Shown here one piece after another: positions 1 through 10,011 of a DNA stretch of 64,000 nucleotides (position 1 is the stretch's first letter; each line of letters opens with the position of its first letter). The translations under genes and the position numbers were made by a program. Origin of the DNA: Theocolax elegans (Eukaryota; Arthropoda; Insecta; Hymenoptera; Cerocephalidae). Below the pieces are notes generated by a model. It worked only from the letters and a program-made list of their open reading frames with translations, made no database searches and was not told the origin of the DNA. The stretch is from NCBI GenBank assembly GCA_026168455.1, contig CM047428.1, forward strand, positions 40,042,028-40,106,027, read 5' to 3'.

Positions 1-34
1 TTATTTAAATAATTAATATTCATAAATTTTACAG

Positions 35-225
35 AGAACATCCAAATGAAAAGTTTGATAAAGAAGAGTTTGAAGATTGGTTTGAAAGTGATAACCAAAG
101 AGAATTAAGACAAATATTTTCTGGTCAAAGTCAAACATTTGAAGCTATACGTTCCATAAATAATAAATTAGATGAAATTATTGGAAGACAGGAACGGACA
201 TTAAGTCTTATATCTCAAACGGGAG
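35..225 (+). CDS. ergic53: Internal exon of an ERGIC-53/LMAN1-like cargo lectin
   Basis: The only convincing host-gene segment. It is an open 191-base exon with an AG acceptor just before it (after a T-rich stretch) and a GT donor right after it (ggag|gtattt). The peptide starts near EHPNEKFDKEEFEDWF and contains RELRQIFSGQ and DEIIGRQERT. This matches the coiled-coil stalk of ERGIC-53/LMAN1, where family members carry HP...FES...RELRQ(V/I)F.GQ in the same order. ERGIC-53 is a type I membrane lectin that cycles between ER and Golgi and carries glycoprotein cargo; this exon lies between the lectin domain and the transmembrane segment. The other exons are not visible: upstream ones lie outside the window, and none was found downstream, so the next intron is long or the gene is broken by the repeats that follow. 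The exon is intact, with no stop. Confidence 0.75.
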
Positions 226-1314
226 GTATTTATTTTTTTATTTATTAAAATATAAATGATTTAAAGTATAGTAGTTTCAAACCTTTAAAAGTTGAGACCA
301 TTATTTTTTAGTTTATTATTACACCATATGTATAAAGAGATTAAAATACTTTGTACGGGACATGTTGAATCAATGATTTAAAATATCGTGCAATTGCTGC
401 AATGTCGATAGTAATGATAATTCATCAAAATATGTTTTAACTCTGTTTCTATAAATGTGTATAATTATCCAATGCGATCCTGCTTTTTGTAACCGTCAAT
501 GTTACATACGATTGCTAAGGGATTATTACAGCAGAGATCCAATTTGCTGCATTTTACTTCAATTTTGTTTTTTAGACCTTTATTGAGGTTGCAATCTGTA
601 TCGTGTCCATCTTCTTTTATTTCGTTTTATTTAGATGATTAATAACTTTATTCATTTACTGTTTTAAAGTTCTATTCAAATTTTACATCAACACTAGTTT
701 TGCTTCAGTCACAATCTTATAGTGTTGTAAATACAATCCGAAGTGTTTGAACAAATTTTTTATGGTGCTACATAGTTAAGTATAATTAGTATTTTATCAG
801 GTAATTTCGATATAGAGCCCAATTCGCTTTTTATAAGAGTCCCGCAGATAACCGTTGTGACAAGGTGATCCGACACCTGTCACAAAAACTAGTTATAATA
901 AATAAGGAGCAATAGCGCAGCTTACTCAATACCCATAGTTATTTCAACAATGATGAACCCAACCCCCCGTTTCATTATATAAGTTTTCCAAAAATTGTCA
1001 ATATTTACAAAATTAAAAATTAAATTTTACCGGAGCATTGAAAATAATATTACAACCCAATTGAGGTTCGTCGACTAACATGTGAAATAAAATCAACGAG
1101 TATTTATACAAAACAATATTGGTGCGTGTTTCCAAACTATACGTCATTATTTGTGTACATTAGTCTCTTTAAATTATATTCATAACATATCTATATTGTC
1201 GTTCTATGATGATTAATATGTAGCATTTCTGGAATAAGTATTTTTTTATAACAAGATTCTTTATCTATTGTTTTTACATTGTAGTAACAACAGCTTCTGC
1301 ATTTTTATTTTTCT
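226..1314. other. AT-rich non-coding stretch, probably intron, with one hairpin
   Basis: No coding signal was found. It follows a splice donor, so it is presumably intronic. The one clear structure is an imperfect hairpin at 855-885: arms TTGTGACAAGGTG and CACCTGTCACAA around a 6-base loop, with one bulged A. Confidence 0.5.
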
Positions 1315-1501
1315 AATGATCTTTAATTCGATTTTCAAGGCAGCGTTTCGTTCCTCCAATATAAATAGCCGGGCATTTAATACAAGATAAGTTGTAAACT
1401 TCCCCTGTCTTATCCCATTATCATGTTTTGTCTTTGCCTAATTTTATGATAGTATCAAGTTTATGGTTAATTAACGGAATAATCTTAATAATGGATTTTC
1501 T
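1315..1501 (-). pseudogene. Penelope-like element remnant, GIY-YIG endonuclease part
   Basis: Read on the minus strand, two frames give a Penelope-like C-terminus. The first part (about 1501 to 1430) reads IIPLINHKLDTIIKLGKDKT and then meets a stop. A frame change leads into GEVYNLSCIKCPAIYIGGTK followed by RCLENRIKDH (about 1405 to 1315). The 'VY.L.C..C...YIGGT.R.L..R' pattern is the GIY-YIG nuclease signature that Penelope-like retroelements carry downstream of their reverse transcriptase, and the IKLGKDK linker before it is also typical of them. No RT domain is visible upstream. A stop and a frameshift show it is dead. Confidence 0.6.
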
Positions 1502-1639
1502 TAGTATTCAGAAACATTTATTGAAGAACTGTTTATTATGAGGCAGTGTTATGATGCATATTTGGATGTTTTATATATTTTAACATTAGCATTTCCATAA
1601 TAATATTTAAATTGTATTTATGAAATTGTCACATGAACA

Positions 1640-2627
1640 AATGAACAGTTGAATAATTGAAGAAAGGGCAAGCAATAATTATCCCATAGGATTATTGAAG
1701 AAAAACATATTATTGTTTTTGGAGACCTGTTGCAACTTCCTCTGGTTCATGAAGAATTTGCCTTTAAAGAATTGTCGAAGCAACAAATTGATAAGTACTT
1801 TGTATCTAGACGACGACCAATTGAATATTAATATGAAACAATTGAAGGATAATCAATTTAACGACATTTTATCTAGAATGAGACTGGGTTTTGTCACAAA
1901 ATCGGATATTGATGTATTACAAAAACAAAAAATTCCATTTACGAAGCATACTTCCATTGAAGTGGTTGAAGAGCTCTGCACTTATTTGAATAAATTACCG
2001 TTAAATACTATTTGTTTATTACCTACTTAATAATGTGTAATAACGATTAAATTAAATTCAAAAATTATGATAAGAAATATTGATGTAACTATTGGTTTAG
2101 TTAATGGTACTATAGCGACAGTTATAGCAGTATCATAAGATAAAGATGATGAATGTACAAAAATACATATTAAATTAGAAAACAGTCAAGAATATTCAGT
2201 TGATCGATTGGAATTTAAATTTGTTGTTATGGATACAATTTGCATAATTCACAATCAATATCCGATATGTAACAGTTATGGAATAACTATTCATAAGAGT
2301 CACGGTTTCAGCTTAGACAATGTAGCTGTAGGTGCTGGTAACAGTATATTTACTTCTGGTCAAACTTACGTTGCTTATTCGTGTGCTACAATAATAAAGG
2401 GATTACATTTTATTAATTTCGTTCCGTCGCGAATTATTGCTGATTTATCTGCTGTCTTTGAATATAACAGATTAAGGCAATATTTTCGATCTGATTTAAA
2501 AGAATTTGCAATTCCCGACGAAAAACCCGACTGTTTACTTAAAAATAATTTGGGCAAAGATGTTCAATGGAATATTACTACAAATTTATCTATTAATGAC
2601 AAAAACTCTTACTTAAATTATTGAAAG
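1640..2627 (+). pseudogene. Pif1/Helitron-type helicase remnant
   Basis: A decayed C-terminal half of a Pif1-family SF1B helicase of the Helitron type, in several frames. Around 1710-1790 one frame gives IIVFGDLLQLPLVHEEFAF (Walker B/motif II region: V.GD..QLPPV). The frame at 1695-2030 gives NDILSRMRLGFVTKSDIDVL and then LNKLPLNTICLLPT. From 2065 the text runs IRNIDVTIGLVNGTIATV, a stop, then YPICNSYGITIHKSHGFSLD and NSIFTSGQTYVAYS (motifs V and VI), ending ...FEYNRLRQYFRSDLKEF. The Walker A region and any Rep domain are missing on the left. At least one frameshift and one internal stop are present. Immediately downstream, on the same strand, is a USP-like domain. Helitrons use this helicase for rolling-circle transposition; a cellular Pif1 origin is less likely given the repeat setting. 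Confidence 0.75.
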
Positions 2628-3066
2628 GATAACCGTTGGAGTATTGTTGGAATACCTAATTCTGATTAAGTTTCCTGTTATGCCAATTCATGCATCCAAA
2701 GTTTATTTCATTCGATAACAGTAAGAAGGGCTTTGACGCAACTTAAAGCTATTGATCCCTTAAACGGCTTCTGATCAATACGTTTTTAAAAATAAGATAA
2801 ACTTTTCAGCTTTAAGAAGATATGCTAATACAAAATATAGTTTATCAGAACAACAAGATGCATCAAAATTTTTATTACACCTTTGTAATAAGTCTACGTT
2901 TTTACTAAAAACTTTAGAATTTCATTTAAAATACGTTATACGATGTCCTGGCAGTGATGATAGAACTGATAATACTACCTCAAATTTTATATTAATACTT
3001 AATCTACCTGCAACTACATACAGTTTTTGTACGTTAGAACACGTTTTAGATTATTATAGATAATTG
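2628..3066 (+). pseudogene. Ubiquitin-specific protease (C19/USP) domain remnant fused behind the helicase
   Basis: Not predicted as a gene because it is full of stops, but the USP fold signature is legible. At about 2650-2760 the frame reads GIPNSD, a stop, then VSCYANSCIQSLFHS: the Cys box of USPs (N....CY.NS..Q.LF) with the catalytic Cys visible. At about 2812-3063 another frame reads SLSEQQDASKFLLHLCNKS (the QQD.HEF box), then FHLKYVIRCPG, SNFILILNLP and TLEHVLDYY, matching the order of zinc-binding and 'L.LP' elements in USPs. The catalytic His box is not seen; the copy ends at a stop near 3063. It starts within a few bases of the helicase end (FRSDLKEF...NDKNSYLNY) on the same strand, so it was probably the C-terminal module of one polyprotein. 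USPs remove ubiquitin; the role in a transposon is unknown. Confidence 0.6.
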
Positions 3067-3153
3067 AGTACAAGTTGAAGGAAATTGTACAAACGGTTGT
3101 AAATGTAACAAACTTCAGATCATGGAAGTACAAATAAAAAGTTCATTATATAC

Positions 3154-3402
3154 TAGCTAAAATCCTCACTCGCTCACGCTCGCTCGCTGAAAAATCATTA
3201 TCTAATAGATAATATTAAATTAAACTAAAAAATATTTTATTATTTAACTACATTCAATTTTTATTTATTAAATTGTACCCATATAGATTTATTATATTAC
3301 GTATAATAATTAATGAATTTATTATTATTATACGATGAATTAAAATGATAATATTAAAAAAATAGAAATTATCTATAAAAATAATTATTTTTGTATGAAA
3401 TA
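3154..3402 (+). repeat. AT-rich repeat, first copy of a direct pair
   Basis: This segment (starting tagctaaaatcctcactcgc) is repeated almost base for base at 3733-3990. The two copies flank satellite-like sequence. No coding content. The minus-strand end reads ...ttagCTAGT, which recalls a Helitron 3' end, but no clean hairpin precedes it. Confidence 0.7.
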
Positions 3403-3540
3403 GAGTTTAATTATTATTGCAATAGCACTTTTCATAAAGGAATTATTATTGATTTTTTATTGTCATGTGATATGTATACATCCTTTGCAAATAATTATTT
3501 TATTTATTTAGCAGTACTTATTAATTTGTGTGTTAACATT

Positions 3541-3732
3541 ACCGACCTGGACATCTTTCACAGGAAGAAAACTTTTTTTTTTGGTTTCGAAATAGGCCTT
3601 CCAGTAGATGATGCACCGTCGACCTGGAGGTAACAGTAAGGACCTGGACATCATCTACAGGAAGAAATTAATTTTTTTTTTTAATTTTATATAAGCTATC
3701 AAGTAGATGATGCCGCGATGACCTGAATGACC
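3541..3732 (-). repeat. Inverted relic of the 105-110-bp satellite
   Basis: About two diverged monomers in reverse orientation relative to the array at 4935-5605. Shared cores are acctggacatcatctacagg and agtagatgatgc...gacctgg. They lie between the two direct copies of the AT-rich repeat. Confidence 0.65.
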
Positions 3733-3990
3733 TAGCTAAAATCCTCCCTCGCTCATGATCGCTCGATGAAAAATTATTTTATAATAGATAATATTAAATT
3801 AAACTAAAAAATATTTTATTATTTAACTACATTCAATTATTATTTATTAAAATGTACCCATATAGATTTATTATCATATATGTATAATAATTAATGATTA
3901 TTATTATTATACGATGAATTAAAATGATAATATTAAAAAAATAGAAATTATCTATAAAAATATAAAAATAATTACTTTTGTATGAAATAG
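3733..3990 (+). repeat. AT-rich repeat, second copy of a direct pair
   Basis: Matches 3154-3402 with a few small indels, such as an extra 'tataaaaa' near the end. No coding potential. Confidence 0.7.
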
Positions 3991-4002
3991 AGATAATGAA
4001 AC

Positions 4003-4812
4003 ATAAACCTCATAAAATCACTAATTTTCATGTATTTTAGGGCATAACTTACACCAGCGGTCTTGGCCAATAATCTAACCACCGCCATTCGAAAGCTCTC
4101 AAAAAATGTGATCTTTTGAGCGGTGTTAGATCAAAATCGATTGTGGCGTGATCGCATTTTTTTGATATTCAATATTTCCAAGTGCCCTATCTCTTCGAGA
4201 TTTTCAAATTAAGAATTGTAACCCAGGTAGTTAAGTTCTAAGGATTATTTTGAACAAAAGTTGTTTTTAATATTTTTTCAAAAAAATCAATAGATTTTGA
4301 GATAAATGCCCTAAAATACATGAAAATGAGTGATTTTATGAGGTTTATGGGGTATAACTTACACCAATGGTCTTGGCCAATAATCTAACCACCGCCATTC
4401 GAAAGCTCGCGAAAAATGTGATTTTTTGAGCGGTGTTAGATCAAAATCGATTGTGGCGTGGTCGCCTTTTTTTGATATTCAATATTTCCGGGCGTTATAT
4501 TTCTTCGAGATTTTAAAATTAAGAATTGTAACCCAGGTAGATAACTTCTAAAGATTATTTTGAACAAAAGTTGTTTTTAATGTTTTTTCAAAAAAATCAA
4601 TAGATTTTGAGATAAATGGCTTTAAAAATATAAATTTTTCTAAAAAATTGAAAAATTTCCATTTTTCATGGTGGAATAACTCTTAGGCAAATTATTTTTA
4701 ACACCTAAAAATTTATTTCTATCTTCTGAAAGATATTTCCAGCCTGAATTCAAATTTTGGAGCGATTTAAAATTTTCATCGTACCACTTGACGTGAAATA
4801 GCCCATATATAA
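4003..4812 (+). repeat. Tandem pair of ~330-bp units ending in a foldback-type terminus
   Basis: Two tandem units (about 4003-4330 and 4331-4640) share 'cttacacca..ggtcttggcc', 'gagcggtgttagatcaaaat' and 'aagttgtttttaat'. The right end (4770-4812), ...cgtaccacttgacgtgaaatagcccatata, is a diverged form of the terminus of the foldback elements at 6824-7825 and 61373-62373. The block 4312-4812 recurs at 62395-62896. Non-coding. Confidence 0.7.
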
Positions 4813-4934
4813 TTATAATTTATTTATATATTAGGTAGTTTATGTTATTATGTATTATGGTACTTATAGTATTTATGGTATTTATGTTATTTATATTATT
4901 TTATTACTATTTATTATTATTTTTATTATTATCT

Positions 4935-5605
4935 ACTGGAACGCACATTACGAAATTAAAAAAAATCATTTCTTTCTGGAGATGGTTTCCAGGTCCCTAA
5001 TGTTACCTCCAGATCATCGCAGCATCATCTACTGGAACGCACATTACGAAATTAAATTAAAAAAAAAAATAATTTCTTCCTGTAGATGATGTCCAGGTCC
5101 CTAATGTTACCTCCAGATCATCGCGGCATCATCTACTGGAACGCACATTACGAAATTTAAAAAAATAAAGTTCTTCCTGTAGAAGATGTCCAGGTCCCTA
5201 CTGTTACCTCCAGGTCGACGGAGCATAATCTACTGGCAGGCATATTACGAAATCAAAAAAAAAATTTTTCTTCCTGTAGGAGATGTCTAGGTCGGTAATG
5301 TTAACTCCAGGTTAACAGGGCATCATCTACTGAAAGACCTATTACGAAATAAAAAACAAATTTTCTTCCTGTAGATGATGTGCAGGTCACTAATTTTACC
5401 TCCAGGTCATCGGGGCAACTCCTACTGGAAGGCATATTACGAAATTAAAAAACAAAAATTTTCTTCCTGTAGAAGATGTCTAGGTCCCTACTGTTACCTC
5501 CAGGTCGACGGGGCATCATCTACTGGAGCCCATATTACGAAATTAAAAAAAAAATATTCCCTTCCTGTTGATGATGTCCAGTCCTTAATGTTACCTTCAG
5601 TTATA
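4935..5605 (+). repeat. Satellite array A, ~105-110-bp monomers
   Basis: About six monomers with the consensus core 'ttcctgtagatgatgtccag', then 'gtccctaatgttacctccag', 'gtcatcggggcatcatctac' and 'tggaaggcatattacgaaat', followed by an A-rich linker. Each monomer holds an internal dyad: ctgtagatgatgtcc against catcatctac(t/a)g. It is distantly homologous to the large 109-bp array at 43379-50851. Apparent reading frames here are by-products. Confidence 0.85.
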
Positions 5606-5639
5606 ACTGATCGAGATAAACAAATAAATAATCGTTTTA

Positions 5640-5965
5640 AATAATCGAGGTTAAACCATTTAAAAAAGTAATTAAGCACCTATAAAAAAGTTAAACACTA
5701 TTACTAATTAATCCGTGTGGTTCCGAGATCACTTTCATTAAATAAAATTAATTTTTTCGAAAATCCAAGAGAGATATAAGAAGAGTTAAAAAATAAAAAG
5801 TCTGCCTGTACGGACGTACGGACGTACGGACGTACGCTCAAACTTAAACTTTAAAACCATTAAAAAATTAATTAAATACCTATAAAAAAGTCAAACACTA
5901 TGTCTAATTATTCCTTTGGGTGCCGCGATCCTACTGAATAAAAAAAAATTAATTTTTTCAAACTA
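5640..5965 (+). repeat. Imperfect tandem duplication with a (CGGACGTA)n core
   Basis: Two ~120-base copies (5645-5770 and 5853-5965) share 'taaaccattaaaaaa..aattaa', 'cctataaaaaagt.aaacacta' and 'ttaat'. Between them, 5809-5836 holds about 3.5 units of the 8-base repeat cggacgta. No coding signal. Confidence 0.7.
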
Positions 5966-6823
5966 TTTAAAAAAATATAACATAATTTATACTTAAATCG
6001 TCATTTTGACAGTATAAAATTTTAATATAATGTGGATGCTTCAATTAGTTATATTTGATATACGAAAAATGAAAACGATATTCATTCCTTCTAAAAATGT
6101 CTAATTTAGCAGACGGAAGAGTAAGAAAAAGTTTAGCTAAGTAGTTTGAAAATCCACCAGTAGGTGGCGATGATTAGCGTTTGCAGCTTACTAAAAAATG
6201 TTTTATTTTATTCGTGGTGGAATAGGCGACGGATTCTAAAGAAAGTGCGTGCACGATCGAACCGTTCGCCGCACGCACATCGTATTTTCAAATACATTGT
6301 ACTATACCAACACTGAATGTTGGGTGCATTATTTGTTTAATTCCAATTACTTAAGGCGATGTGATATCCAAATTACAGGAACCTACCTCTAAAATCCCAA
6401 AAATGTTAAAAACTAATGGAATTAAAAATCTAAAAAAATTTACAGGTAATGTTGAAAGCAAATAGAATACCGTTACAGAGCGATTTTTTCAAAATAATTA
6501 ATTTAAAATGAATTATATAGAAATAACCATTTTTGGTCGGTAATATATAGCTAAAAACAATGCTGCACGGCTGCTCAAAAATCTCGTTAATTTATTCATA
6601 AAAAAATTTGAAAAAATTCATAGACTATCTTTATTGTAAATACAACACCGTTACAGAGCGTTTTTTTCGATAAAGTAAACTGTTCGCTTAAGAAAAAATA
6701 AATAGTGATTCTGTTTTAATGGGTTTACATCTCCTTAACATAATGACAGATACAAAACGGGATAGAGGCACATTTTTAATACAGATTTTATGTAAATTAC
6801 AAGTGCAAATTTGAATTTATGTT
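5966..6823. other. Non-coding AT-rich stretch
   Basis: No gene recognised. The only internal structure is a short direct repeat: 'accgttacagagcg' followed by a T run, near 6468 and again near 6647. A less AT-rich patch at 6120-6300 has no recognised identity. Confidence 0.5.
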
Positions 6824-7825
6824 TATGGGTTATTCCACGTGAAGTGGTCGAATTAAAATTTTTATATGCACCAAGTTTTTGGTACACATTGCAAATGTTT
6901 CTCAGAATACAGAAAATTTTTTAGGTACTGGTATCTATTTGCTCAAAAGTTATTCTAACCTCAAAAAGTGGATTTTTCCAAGTTTTTTTCAACACCAGCT
7001 GGGTTTACCACTATTTAACTCAAAATCTATCAACTTTTACTATAGAACATTATATGTAACATTCGTTGCTAATTGTGTCTGGAATTTATTCTTCTGGGTT
7101 AGAATTTCTAATTTCAAGGTGAATATTATATAAGCTACATGTCAATATTCAACTTAAAAAAAGTGCAAGTGCGCCACAATTGATTTTTTTATCCAAAAGT
7201 CTAAAAGAAAGCTTGGACCAATACCTTTCAATTGGTCTATAGCTTTTTTATGGCCTTCAATACTGTAAAAAGTTATGATAATTTAAAGAAAGAGAAAAAA
7301 TTCACAAAAATTAACATGGTAATTCCCATTTAAATTTTTAAAAAATTTTCGTGTTTTTTTTATTTGTCATAACTTTTTACAGGATTGAAGGCCATAAAAA
7401 TACTATAGACCATTTGAAAGGTATTGGTCCAAGCTTTCTTTTAGACTTTTGGATAAAAAAATCAATTGTAGCGCACTTGCACTTTTTTTAAGTTGAATAT
7501 TGACATGTAATTTATATAACATTTACCTTGAAATTAAAAATTTTAACCCAGGAGAATAAATTCCAGACACAATTAGCAACGAATGTTACATATAATGTTC
7601 TATAGTAAAAGTTGATAGATTTTGAGTTAAATAGTGGTAAACCCAGCTAGTGTTGAAAAAAACTTGGAAAAATTCACTTTTTGAGGTTAGAATAACTTTT
7701 GAGCAAATAGATTCCAGTACCTAAAAATTTTTTTCTGTATTCTGAGAAATATTTGCAATGTGTGCCAAAAATTTGGTGCATATTAAAATTTTGAATGGAC
7801 CACTTCACGTGGAATATCCCATATA
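6824..7825. mobile_element. Foldback element: 1-kb palindrome with ~480-bp arms
   Basis: The left arm starts tatgggttattccacgtgaa and the right arm ends with its complement, ttcacgtggaatatcccata. Matching runs continue inward ('ttgcaaatgtttctcagaat', 'caacttttactatagaacat', 'atccaaaagtctaaaagaaa') almost to the centre near 7325, where the arms diverge. There is no transposase reading frame. A second copy lies at 61373-62373. Long-arm elements of this kind are non-autonomous DNA transposons; the superfamily is not clear because no reliable target duplication was seen in the surrounding AT-rich DNA. Confidence 0.8.
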
Positions 7826-8317
7826 TATCGTTAAAATTTTTAAAATACGATTTGAAACATAACCTCTCATTGTCAACAGGCAACAACGATTTAATTTAAT
7901 TTTGTAAAAACTGGACAGTGTCCTAAGATATGCAGTGCAGATACATAAGTTCACGATATTGGTAAAAGTTGGAATACTAAAAAAGCAGACAAAAGTGCAC
8001 GACAAAAAATTAAATCGAAAAATACGATGGATACTAAGACGGTAGGAAGCTTGTATCATATATTAGGGATGGAAATAAACGTTTTTCCGTTATGCGTCGG
8101 TTCTAAATAAAGAATGCGCTGCCGCTTTTATCACTTTTATTTGAAATACCGTAATTTGTTGGCTTGTTTTGCCAATTCAGATAGTTTAACGTTGGCTATA
8201 TAGTAACTGCAAATTTCAAAAGTTAATATCAATAAGGACAAAATGATTGTAAGAAAAAAAATCAGTTCCACTCCAGAACATTGTGCAGCAACATAATTTA
8301 ATAGCTGTTCGACAGAT
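7826..8317. other. Non-coding stretch
   Basis: AT-rich. Nothing recognised on either strand; the short reading frames show no family motif. Confidence 0.5.
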
Positions 8318-8370
8318 ACCTGCGAGGCGAGATAATCTCAGGGACACGCTGAGTGTCTCGCCTCGCAGGT
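8318..8370. repeat. Perfect 15-bp-arm inverted repeat
   Basis: Arms acctgcgaggcgaga (8318-8332) and tctcgcctcgcaggt (8356-8370), around a 23-base spacer that itself holds ctcag...ctgag. It marks the left edge of a GC-rich island in AT-rich DNA. Confidence 0.8.
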
Positions 8371-8660
8371 TCTTCGCGAGAATAATCAACCGCCGAAGCC
8401 TTCCGAGAAAAAGACGTTCTCTTTTTTAACATACATAGTTAAAGCCGCTCTCGTCGTATCCGCACCACCGCGAACACTCGCCGTACGATGCGCGCGGAAC
8501 GACGGCGGTCGACGGACGGTTAACGCAAGAAGCTGCGCGCGCACGTCAGGCCCGTCCAGCGAAGCAGTGAACGAGCCTGCCGAAGCTCGAGAGAGCTCTT
8601 TGGTACGCCGTCGCGGCAACATAGACGTCGCGTTGACAATACGATTGCTATCGTCCTTCA
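8371..8660. other. GC-rich, CpG-rich non-coding stretch
   Basis: Strongly richer in CpG than its surroundings. It ends at the left target duplication of the retroposon insertion (8646-8660). Joined to 10012 onward it would form the empty site. It could be a promoter or 5' UTR, but no TATA box, start or splice pattern is convincing. Confidence 0.35.
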
Positions 8661-9996
8661 CTTGGCGGAAACCCGCTCTCAGAAGTGACTCGGCCCCCAA
8701 TTCCGAGAGTCCGATATATACCTCCTACGACAGTGGAGGAAGAGGATTACCACTAGTGCGCCTCGAAATCGAGTTGTTTCGTCGAGCCTGTGTCGGCGAT
8801 CAACTGTTTAACATGCGATATTTCTTGGTTACTAACACGCTTGGTTATCGAAAATATGCCGTTAACAATTATTCTATTCATCTGGGCGACCTCGTCAAGG
8901 GAGACTCTACCTAGGGATGAAGGGACGGCCGCTAAATTAAAGTAGACATCCTTCGGGGTGTACTACGTGCAGCGTCAAAATACTGAGGCGGGCCTTTCGA
9001 GGTCTGCCTTGGGGCACATCCGGACCGAAGTAGTTTCTCATCTAGACGAAAGTTGCTGGGATGTCTCACAGAAGGGTGTCTCTTTCATCAAAATTCTCTT
9101 CGTATAAAGTCATTAAGTCGAGTTGTGATACTCATCCGAACTGAAGACTTTGCGTTGGGTGAGATGTTAAAAACACCACCGCGTACAAACTTTTGTTTGT
9201 ACGCGATTTTTCTCTATTTCAAGGGATTTTTCGAACGGTATCCCTTGGAAGGCTTGTGGAAGGATTGTCGAACGCTTTATACTTCATAAGCCATAGCGTA
9301 CAAGCCTTTTGGTTTGTACGCTTTTTTCTCTTTCAGGGAATTTTTGATCGGTATCCCTTAGAGAGTTTGTGAAGAGAGTGACGAATGCTTTACCCTTCAC
9401 GAACATTCGAACGTTAGGCCACCTACCGCAAAACCTCCTCGGGGATCCGGGGAGTAATAGGGAGATTTACTTCGGCAGGTCGACAGTTGTACCAGGATGA
9501 CTTTACTCTGGTACGCAGGGACTGGGATCCGATCCCCACGTTGGCGTACCTCTGAGTTAAAAGTGAAACGCTAGCGTGTCCCCAGTATTGGGTTGGACTC
9601 TGCGGGGCACGTGGTTGCAAGCAGGCTTGACGGGTGAAGCGAAGAGTAACCCGGATGCCGCTTATGTTCGAAAGCGGAAGACGGCGGTGAGCTAAACACC
9701 GCCGCATCCGTACCGAGGATTACGGCTTAAGGCAAACCGTCGTAAGGCGGCGTGCTATCGTAAAGAGCTTCGGTACACTTTTTAAGTGGCCTCCCATCGG
9801 GGTCAATCGATGCCATAAAAGGCTCTCATGAGAGTTTAACTTTTCGAACGCATCGGGGAAGCTTTAGGCACCATCGCCGACAAGGAAAACCGACTAACTG
9901 TGAAACTTGATGACGACAGCTTCCGGGGCAGCAAATACTGCGGATCGATGCGGTGATATTGCCCCAAGGAAAGACTCTAGGATAGTCATAGAATAC
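8661..9996 (+). mobile_element. Chimeric non-autonomous retroposon with LINE-type 3' tail
   Basis: Bounded by a perfect 15-bp target duplication, tgctatcgtccttca, at 8646-8660 and 9997-10011. The 3' part (about 9413-9996) is near-identical to the 3' UTR of the R1-like LINE fragment at 24297-25396, from ggccacctaccgcaaaacct to the shared terminus ...gtcatagaatac, with no poly(A). The 5' part (8661-9412) has no resemblance to the LINE coding region. It contains two ~120-bp tandem units, each headed by a hairpin. This looks like a non-autonomous partner that borrows the LINE 3' end for mobilisation, or a LINE copy with its coding region deleted and only 5' and 3' UTRs left. No protein is encoded. 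Confidence 0.7.
9181..9420 (+). repeat. Two tandem ~120-bp units each with a strong hairpin
   Basis: Unit 1 has gcgtacaaac-ttttg-tttgtacgc; unit 2 has gcgtacaagc-ctttt-ggtttgtacgc. After each hairpin come 'tttttctctttcaggga', 'cggtatccctt..gag..ttgtg' and 'cgaa(t/c)gcttta.(a/c)cttca'. They sit inside the retroposon at 8661-9996 and may be RNA structures recognised by the LINE machinery; that is inference. Confidence 0.7.
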
Positions 9997-10011
9997 TGCT
10001 ATCGTCCTTCA

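Noticed and set aside
855..885. Hairpin as a hammerhead ribozyme linked to the Penelope remnant
   Set aside because: The conserved CUGANGA and GAAA core is absent.
3130..3180. Helitron 3' end on the minus strand (CTAGT)
   Set aside because: No GC hairpin at the expected distance and no matching TC 5' end found.
8386..8914. Overlapping frames of 104 and 115 codons on opposite strands
   Set aside because: Arise from CpG-rich composition; one crosses the retroposon junction at 8660.
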